A stretch of 5,873 nt of DNA, from positions 16,300 to 22,172 of the forward strand of contig PBML01000033.1 in the NCBI GenBank assembly GCA_002722645.1. Direction: 5' to 3'. Positions 1 through 5,341 of the stretch are shown one piece after another. The translations under genes and the position numbers were made by a program. The DNA is from Acidobacteriota bacterium (GTDB lineage Bacteria; Acidobacteriota; UBA890). Positions within the stretch are counted from its first letter, which is position 1. Each line of letters begins with the position of its first letter. Below the pieces are notes generated by a model. That model did no database searches and was not told where the DNA came from. It saw only the letters and a program-made list of their open reading frames with translations.

Positions 1-1149
1 GTTGCCACCGCGTTTCACCTGGCGCAACTCGGCGAACGGGTCACACTGCTGGAGCGGGGGGAGATCGCCGGCGAGGCGTCGGGCGTCAACGCCGGCGGAC
101 TAGGCGGACTGGGTTGGGGCAATAACCCCGACTTGCAGGCGTACCTGACCGCGGGCAGCTTCGAGATCTTCAAGACGCTCCAACTGGACATGGGCTACGA
201 CATCGAATTCCATGCTCCGGGCGGCTTGCAGGCTATACACACGGCCGAGCAGGCGGACTACGTGAAGAACCGGGTACTCCGGCTCCAGTCGGAGGGCTAT
301 CACGCCGAGTTTCTAACCGCCCGGGAGGCCCGCGCCATCGAGCCTGAGGCATCGGGAGCTCTGGCCGGGTTCATGTTCCTGAGCAAACGCGCTCGGGCCA
401 ACCCCACAAAAGCCACGGTGGCTTTCGGAGAAGCCGCCGCCGCCTTGGGCGCCGACATCAAGACCGGTCACGATGTCCAAGCCATGACCCAGCAACCAGA
501 CGCCTCATGGCAGGTCCGGTCCAGCCAGGGAGAATTCAGGGCCAAAACCCTCGTGCTGGCGGTAGGAGCGTGGTCCAGGCCGGTGGGCGACATGCTGGGC
601 ATCGAGATTCCCGTTGCGCCCATCAAGGGCCAGATGTGGGCCACCGAACCGGTCCCGCCCAGCATCTTCCACCTGAGCGGGTCCATGGAATCACCCTTTG
701 ATTGGAGCAATCAAGATTCGGACGAAAATTATCCTCCGGAGATAACCCACCGGGGCGATACCCGAGTAACCCGGCACCTCTACGGAGGCCAGACCAGGAA
801 CGGGGAGATCGTCTTCGGCGGAGACCGCCAGATGGTCGGGTACGACTATACTCCCGACGCCACCGGCATCGAGGTCAACCGGGGCCAAGCAACAGAGGTG
901 TTTCCTCTCTTGAGTAGGTTGCCCATCGCCCGCACCTGGGCCGGGATAATGCCCTTTTCGATGGACGGTAAGCCGATCATCGGCAAGGTATCGCAATTCG
1001 AGAACCTGTTCGTCCTGACCGGCCTGGCTTCCTCGGGGTTCGGGCGCGGGCCGATGTCGGGCAAACTCCTGGCCGATTACATCCACACCGGGCACCCAGC
1101 CGCCGTTCTGGCCGAGGCCGACCCCGCCCGGTGCGTAAATCTTAAATAG
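1..1149 (+). CDS. FAD-dependent oxidoreductase, DAO (glycine/D-amino-acid oxidase-like) family, 5' partial
   Basis: The reading frame is open from base 1 to a TAG at 1147-1149 (382 codons visible), so the start lies upstream. The first visible residues, VATAFHLAQLGERVTLLERG, are the helix and second strand of a Rossmann FAD-binding fold. The Glu at visible residue 18 is the usual ribose-binding acid, and the GxGxxG loop must lie just before the window, so only some 10-20 residues are probably missing. Further family marks are LAVGAWS (about 187-193), a conserved C-terminal block RTWAGIMPFSMDGKPIIG (about 311-328) and GLASSGFGRGP (about 341-351), which closes the FAD site. Members oxidise amines or amino acids, passing electrons to oxygen or a carrier, and are usually cytoplasmic. 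A polar stretch around residues 233-260 is the least typical part. The amidohydrolase gene starts 11 bases downstream, so the two are probably one operon. The family call is firm; the substrate is unknown. Confidence 0.9.
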   Translation, partial: VATAFHLAQLGERVTLLERGEIAGEASGVNAGGLGGLGWGNNPDLQAYLTAGSFEIFKTLQLDMGYDIEFHAPGGLQAIHTAEQADYVKNRVLRLQSEGYHAEFLTAREARAIEPEASGALAGFMFLSKRARANPTKATVAFGEAAAALGADIKTGHDVQAMTQQPDASWQVRSSQGEFRAKTLVLAVGAWSRPVGDMLGIEIPVAPIKGQMWATEPVPPSIFHLSGSMESPFDWSNQDSDENYPPEITHRGDTRVTRHLYGGQTRNGEIVFGGDRQMVGYDYTPDATGIEVNRGQATEVFPLLSRLPIARTWAGIMPFSMDGKPIIGKVSQFENLFVLTGLASSGFGRGPMSGKLLADYIHTGHPAAVLAEADPARCVNLK

Positions 1150-1152
1150 GAG
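1148..1152 (+). promoter_or_regulatory. Ribosome binding site AGGAG overlapping the upstream stop codon
   Basis: AGGAG begins inside the TAG stop of the oxidoreductase gene and sits 8 bases before the TTG at 1161. It supports the TTG as the true start of the amidohydrolase and suggests that ribosomes ending on the first gene can re-initiate on the second. Confidence 0.75.
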
Positions 1153-1160
1153 CAAACGCT

Positions 1161-2366
1161 TTGCGCCTGATACTGACCAACTGCAACGTTATCGACTGTG
1201 TGAACGCCGATCTCAAGGCCCAGGCCACTGTGGTCATCGAGGACGGGCGCATCCTGGAGGTCCGGGACGGCGGCCCGCCAGCCAGCGCGGCCGATGACCG
1301 TCTTATAGACCTGGAAGGTGCGTACCTGCTGCCAGGGCTGTGGGACTGCCACATCCATCCCCAGCACCCTGTTCCGGCGGGCACTACAGTAGCCCAGATC
1401 ACAGCCGACTTCGGCCAGAATCTGCAACGGGGCATGATCGAGGCTGGCGTGACTGCTGTGCGTAGCGGCGGGGCCAGCAACTGGATGGACGTGGCCTGGC
1501 GGCGGGCGTTTTCAGGGCCGGGTCCGGCCGGGCCCAGGGTCTTTGCCTGCGGTCATTTCTTGACCACCACTGGCGGCCACTTCCTGACCTCAGGTCACGC
1601 CCGAGAGTGCGACGGCCCTTACGGCTACGCCGAGGCCATTCGTGACCAGATGAAACACGACGTTGACCACATCAAGTTGAACCTCTCCGGCGGAATCATG
1701 GGGCCCCGCTGGGACCGGCACACCGAGTCATTCCTGCTGCCCGAGGAGATCGAGACCGCGTTTGCCCTGTGCCGCCAACGAAACTTCCCGGTGATGGCCC
1801 ACGCCACCAACCCGGAGGCGGTCAAGATGGCCATCAAGCTGGGCGCCCACACCGTTGAGCACGCTTACATAACCGACGAGGACTGCATCACGGACTTCGT
1901 CAGCAGTGGCACCTGGTACGTTCCCACCCTCAGTATTAGCCAGCTCTCGCCTAGCCTGGCTACCACCGAGTACGAGAAGGCTTGGGCCGCCCGCAAGCAG
2001 CTAGCGCCGGACCTAGTGGTGCGGGCCGATGCGGCGGCGGAGGAACACCGGAAGTCCTTCCAGAAAGCTTTGTCCGCCGGCGTCAAGATGGCCCTGGGTT
2101 CGGACATCTCGCCCATGCATGAGTCGGCATTGCTGGAACTGGGCCTGTGGGTCAAGTGCGGGGCCACACCCTGGCAAGCGCTGACTGCCGCCACTAAGAA
2201 CGCCGCCGAGATGTGTGGCGTGGGTCCGGAACTGGGCACGGTGGAGCCGGGCAAGCTGGCCGATTTGATAGTCGTCGCGGACAACCCGTTGGCCGACATA
2301 GAGAATGTGCGGAAGCTTCAATTGGTGTTGAAGGAAGGCCGCATCGTCGCTGACCACCGGGGATGA
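1161..2366 (+). CDS. Metal-dependent amidohydrolase, imidazolonepropionase/Xaa-Pro dipeptidase-like
   Basis: This complete 401-residue protein belongs to the amidohydrolase superfamily (COG1228-like), cytoplasmic enzymes that hydrolyse amide bonds such as those of prolyl dipeptides or cyclic amides. Seen directly: a small N-terminal beta domain (about 1-55); the entry motif LLPGLWDCHIHP with metal ligands His64 and His66; the likely carboxylated Lys172 in DHIKLNLSGG; His214 in VMAHA; His234 in TVEHA; Asp315 in LGSD; and the closing block VEPGKLADLIVV plus NPLADI (about 361-380) that returns to the beta domain. All ligands for a binuclear site are present. There is no signal peptide. The start is TTG, supported by AGGAG 8 bases upstream and by MRLILTNCNVID being a normal family beginning. 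It lies 11 bases after the FAD oxidoreductase gene and is paralogous to the amidohydrolase at 3323-4555. A short GHFLT motif occurs twice at residues 131-144. The superfamily is sure; the substrate is not. Confidence 0.93.
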   Translation: MRLILTNCNVIDCVNADLKAQATVVIEDGRILEVRDGGPPASAADDRLIDLEGAYLLPGLWDCHIHPQHPVPAGTTVAQITADFGQNLQRGMIEAGVTAVRSGGASNWMDVAWRRAFSGPGPAGPRVFACGHFLTTTGGHFLTSGHARECDGPYGYAEAIRDQMKHDVDHIKLNLSGGIMGPRWDRHTESFLLPEEIETAFALCRQRNFPVMAHATNPEAVKMAIKLGAHTVEHAYITDEDCITDFVSSGTWYVPTLSISQLSPSLATTEYEKAWAARKQLAPDLVVRADAAAEEHRKSFQKALSAGVKMALGSDISPMHESALLELGLWVKCGATPWQALTAATKNAAEMCGVGPELGTVEPGKLADLIVVADNPLADIENVRKLQLVLKEGRIVADHRG

Positions 2367-2372
2367 CGAAAT

Positions 2373-2393
2373 AGCCCAATCCCCTGGGCTTTT
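2373..2393 (+). terminator. Possible weak intrinsic terminator after the first amidohydrolase
   Basis: AGCCCA (2373-2378) and TGGGCT (2385-2390) form a perfect 6-base-pair stem around a 6-base loop, followed by a short T run (2390-2393). It begins 7 bases after the amidohydrolase stop and lies just before a good promoter, which fits the end of a transcription unit. The stem and T run are short, so it may leak. Confidence 0.5.
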
Positions 2394-2402
2394 CCCGCGT
2401 GA

Positions 2403-2431
2403 TTGCCTCTGTGACTGCCCACGCTTATAAT
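2403..2431 (+). promoter_or_regulatory. Sigma-70-type promoter for the MBL hydrolase/amidohydrolase pair
   Basis: A -35 box TTGCCT (2403-2408, 4 of 6 consensus bases) and a perfect -10 box TATAAT (2426-2431) are separated by 17 bases. Both are AT-richer than their surroundings. Transcription would begin near 2438 and give a leader of about 35 bases before the TTG at 2473. It lies in the 106-base gap right after the candidate terminator. Confidence 0.65.
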
Positions 2432-2460
2432 CTGCCCTCAGGCTACATCAGTCAGCAATC

Positions 2461-2465
2461 AGGAG
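2461..2465 (+). promoter_or_regulatory. Ribosome binding site AGGAG for the MBL hydrolase
   Basis: AGGAG lies 7 bases before the TTG at 2473. It fixes that TTG as the start in place of the in-frame TTG five codons later. Confidence 0.75.
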
Positions 2466-2472
2466 TGTCGAA

Positions 2473-3300
2473 TTGCCAAGTAATAAGTTGACCATCGGCG
2501 ACGTGGAGATCACCTCATTGTCGGACGGACTCTTGTCGTTCGACCTCTGTAACTTCTTCCCGTCCGTCCCAGAAGATGAATGGCCGGAAGAGCACCTGAA
2601 CGCCGACCACGGCGTCAGTTTCAACCTGGCCTGTTTCCTGATCAAATCGGACGGCCACACCATCGCCGTTGACACTGGATTGGGCCCCAAGCAGACTCCG
2701 GAAACCCCTTGGGGTAATCTTTTGGACGATATGAAAACCCATGGAACCAGTCCCGAAGACGTGGACATGGTGGTCATGACCCACGCTCACCGGGACCACG
2801 TAGGCTGGAACCTAGTCTCCAACGACGGCAAGTACTCTCCCACGTTCCCCAACGCCCAGTATTTCTTGGGCGCTAAGGACTGGGAAGCCTGCCACAACCC
2901 GGCGTTCATGGAAGACCGGTATCCCAATGCCCCGGAATGTGTTTACCCGCTACAAGACCTAGGTGTTTTGACCTTGATGGAAGACGGCCACCAGATCACC
3001 AGTGAGATCAAAACGCTGGCAACTCCCGGCCATTCTCCGGGACATATGAGCCTCATCATCTCGTCACAAGGGCATGGAGGTCTCGTGTTGGGCGACGTGC
3101 TCCATAACACGGCCCAGATCGAGAATATTGATTGGGTATCCCGCGCCGATATCGACCCTACCCAGACACGAATCACGCGTCGCGAGATAGTGGACCGGCT
3201 GGAACGGGAGGGTATCCCGGTGGCTGCCGTTCACCTGGCGGCACCGGGCTTCGGCAAGATCGTCCGCGAGAACGGCCGCCGTTTCTGGCAGGTACTATAG
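2473..3300 (+). CDS. MBL-fold metallo-hydrolase
   Basis: This complete 275-residue protein of the metallo-beta-lactamase superfamily is a binuclear metal hydrolase. Seen directly: the VDTGL strand-turn (about 66-70); the signature THAHRDHVGWN with ligands His104, His106, Asp108 and His109; His187 in ATPGHSPGH; the bridging Asp208 in VLGDVLH; and His254 in AAVHLAAPGFGKIV near the C-terminus. The full ligand set is present, so it should be active. The DHVGWN and final PGFG blocks recall the branch holding lactonase-like and methyl-parathion-hydrolase-like enzymes rather than glyoxalase II or true beta-lactamases. There is no signal peptide, so it is probably cytoplasmic. It starts at TTG with AGGAG 7 bases before it, and a promoter is visible at 2403-2431. 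A second amidohydrolase follows after 22 bases, so the two are probably cotranscribed. Hydrolysis of a lactone or other ester is plausible but inferred. Confidence 0.92.
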   Translation: MPSNKLTIGDVEITSLSDGLLSFDLCNFFPSVPEDEWPEEHLNADHGVSFNLACFLIKSDGHTIAVDTGLGPKQTPETPWGNLLDDMKTHGTSPEDVDMVVMTHAHRDHVGWNLVSNDGKYSPTFPNAQYFLGAKDWEACHNPAFMEDRYPNAPECVYPLQDLGVLTLMEDGHQITSEIKTLATPGHSPGHMSLIISSQGHGGLVLGDVLHNTAQIENIDWVSRADIDPTQTRITRREIVDRLEREGIPVAAVHLAAPGFGKIVRENGRRFWQVL

Positions 3301-3322
3301 CCCGGATACGCGGCTTATACCC

Positions 3323-4555
3323 ATGTTAGCCCTCACCCGCGGAACGCTGATCGATGGGACCGGTGGTCCGCCCATCCCCAACGCCACGGTTTTGGTCAAC
3401 GACCAAGGTCGTATTGAGGCCGTCGGGCAACGGGAAGCGGTGGCGTTGCCGCCAGACTGCCGGGTTGTTGACATAACCGGCCTCACGCTACTTCCGGGAC
3501 TGATCGACTGCCACGACCACCTGACGTCATTCGGTTACGACCTGATGGGCCGCTGGGGCCGGGCCGAGCCACGGAGCGCCCGGGTGTTGCGCGTGGCCAA
3601 AGTCATGGAAGAGACCTTGTTATCGGGCTACACTGCCATCCGCGACTGTGGTTGGCTGGATGTGGGCTACAAGCAAGCTGTGGACCAGGATCTGGTGTCT
3701 GGGCCACGGTTACAGATCGCCACCAGCCCGTTATCGCCTACCCAAGGAACCCAAGACCGCTCCAGCGGCTCGGGACACCACCAACCAACGTCGCCCGACC
3801 CCAACCTACCCGGGGGAATCGCCGACGGGCCGGATGAAGTGCGGGCCATGGTCCGCCAAGTGATTCGGGCCGGCGCGGATGTGATCAAATTCTTCAACAC
3901 TGGATTCGGCCGCCAGACCCAGAGCGGCACGACCCGCTCCTACAATGCTGGGGAGACCCAAGCGCTGGTCGACGAGGCCCACATCCACGGCAAGACGGTG
4001 GCCTGTCATGCCCTGGGCGGACCCGGGCTTCGCACCGCCATTGAAGCCGGAGTGGATTCCATCGAACACGGCTGCCTGCTGGCGTCGGAGCCCGACCTGC
4101 TGAAAATGATGGCCGACAAGGGCATCTACCTGGTGCCAACCTTCACGGTTTTCACTTTCCACGCCACCCAGGGCAACTCCCACGCCCGGGAGGAGGCCAC
4201 GGGATTCCGGCAGCAACACATAGACACGGTGCAACAGGCGCTGTCTGCAGGGGTGAAAGTGGTCGCCGGGACCGATGCGGGAGGCTGGGAACACGGCAAC
4301 AACGCAAAGGAACTCGAGTTACTGGTCGCGGCCGGAATGACGCCGATGCAGGCCCTGGTCGCGGCCACCGGTTGGGCTGCCGGATGCCTGGACTTACAAG
4401 ACAGCATCGGCACAGCGGAACCCGGCAAGTTCGCTGATCTGGTAGTGGTCGATGGGGACCCTTTGGCCGACATAACCGTCCTGCAAGACAAAGAGCGGGT
4501 ACGCCTGGTGATGAAAGAAGGGCAGGTCTACGTAGACCGGGTGGCCGGCGTTTAA
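3323..4555 (+). CDS. Metal-dependent amidohydrolase, imidazolonepropionase/Xaa-Pro dipeptidase-like (second copy)
   Basis: This complete 410-residue amidohydrolase is paralogous to the one at 1161-2366. Seen directly: an N-terminal beta domain opening with LTRGTLIDGTGGPPI; LLPGLIDCHDH with His64 and His66; Lys189 in DVIKFF; His229 in VACHA; His249 in SIEHG; Asp318 in GTDAG; and the closing AEPGKFADLVVVDGDPLADI (about 365-384). All binuclear-site ligands are present. Compared with the other copy, the stretch before the lysine is longer (a Ser/Thr/Pro/Gln-rich loop, about 135-165) and the His-to-Asp stretch is shorter (69 against 81 residues), so the substrate probably differs. The start is ATG, the only candidate, since no start codon in frame lies between it and the previous stop. 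No clear Shine-Dalgarno sequence precedes it, so translation may depend on coupling to the MBL gene 22 bases upstream. Its TAA overlaps the stop of the convergent DUF1326 gene. Confidence 0.93.
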   Translation: MLALTRGTLIDGTGGPPIPNATVLVNDQGRIEAVGQREAVALPPDCRVVDITGLTLLPGLIDCHDHLTSFGYDLMGRWGRAEPRSARVLRVAKVMEETLLSGYTAIRDCGWLDVGYKQAVDQDLVSGPRLQIATSPLSPTQGTQDRSSGSGHHQPTSPDPNLPGGIADGPDEVRAMVRQVIRAGADVIKFFNTGFGRQTQSGTTRSYNAGETQALVDEAHIHGKTVACHALGGPGLRTAIEAGVDSIEHGCLLASEPDLLKMMADKGIYLVPTFTVFTFHATQGNSHAREEATGFRQQHIDTVQQALSAGVKVVAGTDAGGWEHGNNAKELELLVAAGMTPMQALVAATGWAAGCLDLQDSIGTAEPGKFADLVVVDGDPLADITVLQDKERVRLVMKEGQVYVDRVAGV

Positions 4556-5172
4556 GACCCCGACCAGTTGAACTTGCTGTAGAGGCCGTGTCGGCCCTGA
4601 TATTCCCAGGTCATCGTCTCATCTTCAACCTTGGAGGTGGAGAGACCCATGACGTGCTCGTCCCCGTGGATGACGTTGCGAAGATTGTGGATCGTGACCA
4701 AGCCAGATCGGTCCTCGCCGCCCCTAAGAGTCTGCATCTCTAAGAACAAGATGTCTGACGCCCTGATGGTCCTGGTTCGGCCATCGATGGTCATCTCTAA
4801 GGGCATCCTCTTGACCGCTTTGTATTTCCCGTCCGTGTAGAACTGGGACATGATCTGCCAGGGGCCGCCCTCGGTCCCGGAAAATATCGCCTGTAGCGCC
4901 TCGCCCTGCTCTGGAGAGGAGTTGTCATCCACCAATAGCACACAGGTCCAGTCCCCATCCGCCATGATTGGGCCGGGGCTGTGCAGAAAGATGGCGACAT
5001 TTAATCCAGCCAAATCCACACCGCCATAGTTGCCCTTGCTGAAGGAAACCGCCCAGATGGTGTCGCAATGGCCGTTGGTGGCAGGCTGCCGAAATGACAC
5101 ATGGCAGGGACACAGCAGATTACAGTTACAACCTTCGAACAGGTCTCCCTCGGCGGTCCACTCTACAGCCAT
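4552..5172 (-). CDS. DUF1326 domain-containing protein
   Basis: This 206-residue protein of unknown function matches the DUF1326 family. The N-terminus has the typical pattern of an aromatic residue, a short spacer and a Cys cluster: WTAEGDLFEGCNCNLLCPCH, with Cys15, Cys17, Cys21, Cys23 and His24, followed by Cys36. Such a cluster could bind a metal, but no function is established. There is no signal peptide or membrane segment. I chose ATG 5172 because GGAG (5182-5179) lies 6 bases before it. A TTG at 5199 would add nine residues but has no good ribosome site and would fall almost at the predicted transcription start. The gene is convergent with the amidohydrolase and shares a four-base stop overlap with it. 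It is separated from the iron-sulfur gene upstream by a strong terminator and probably has its own promoter. The family's frequent DUF2182-type membrane partner is not in view. Confidence 0.85.
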   Translation of the reverse strand: MAVEWTAEGDLFEGCNCNLLCPCHVSFRQPATNGHCDTIWAVSFSKGNYGGVDLAGLNVAIFLHSPGPIMADGDWTCVLLVDDNSSPEQGEALQAIFSGTEGGPWQIMSQFYTDGKYKAVKRMPLEMTIDGRTRTIRASDILFLEMQTLRGGEDRSGLVTIHNLRNVIHGDEHVMGLSTSKVEDETMTWEYQGRHGLYSKFNWSGS

Positions 5173-5178
5173 CACTAT

Positions 5179-5182
5179 CTCC
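5179..5182 (-). promoter_or_regulatory. Ribosome binding site GGAG deciding the DUF1326 start
   Basis: On the minus strand GGAG stands 6 bases upstream of the ATG at 5172-5170. This favours that ATG over the TTG at 5199 or the GTG immediately before the ATG. Confidence 0.65.
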
Positions 5183-5211
5183 AATCTATGTGCAGTCAAA
5201 GCTTTGCGAGA

Positions 5212-5241
5212 ATGATACAGCCCACCCCCGGAATATGTCTA
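5212..5241 (-). promoter_or_regulatory. Likely sigma-70-type promoter for the DUF1326 gene
   Basis: Read on the minus strand, TAGACA (5241-5236, 5 of 6 consensus bases) and TATCAT (5217-5212, 5 of 6) are separated by 18 bases. Transcription would start near 5205, giving a leader of about 33 bases before ATG 5172. It lies downstream of the terminator of the preceding minus-strand gene, where an independent promoter would be needed. The spacer is G-rich. Confidence 0.5.
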
Positions 5242-5274
5242 GGCCGAAAGGGCTTTACGCCACCTCGTGCGGAC

Positions 5275-5308
5275 AAAATAAAAGGGAGCAAGAACGAATC
5301 TTGCTCCC
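5275..5308 (-). terminator. Strong intrinsic terminator of the iron-sulfur protein gene
   Basis: A perfect 10-base-pair stem (5284-5293 with 5299-5308; arm GGGAGCAAGA) closes a 5-base loop. On the minus strand it is followed at once by TTTTATTTTG (5283-5274). It begins 33 bases after the TAG of the reductive-dehalogenase-like gene. On the plus strand the stem is not followed by a T run, so it works in one direction only. Confidence 0.9.
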
Positions 5309-5341
5309 CTTGTTAGGTCGAATGAGTGTCGGCCTACAGGC

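Noticed and set aside
691..1155. Long open frame (154 codons) on the minus strand opposite the FAD oxidoreductase.
   Set aside because: It lies wholly against a gene with clear conserved motifs, its translation has no recognisable domain, and long antisense frames are common in GC-rich DNA.
1865..2299. Minus-strand open frame of 144 codons opposite the first amidohydrolase.
   Set aside because: The translation is low in recognisable structure and fully covered by a real gene with all catalytic residues.
3806..4294. Minus-strand open frame of 162 codons opposite the second amidohydrolase.
   Set aside because: It mirrors a well-supported gene and shows no domain of its own; it is a codon-bias shadow.
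5173..5199. TTG at 5199 as start of the DUF1326 gene, adding nine residues.
   Set aside because: No good ribosome site precedes it, it would lie only a few bases after the predicted transcription start, and ATG 5172 has GGAG at 6 bases and gives the usual family N-terminus.
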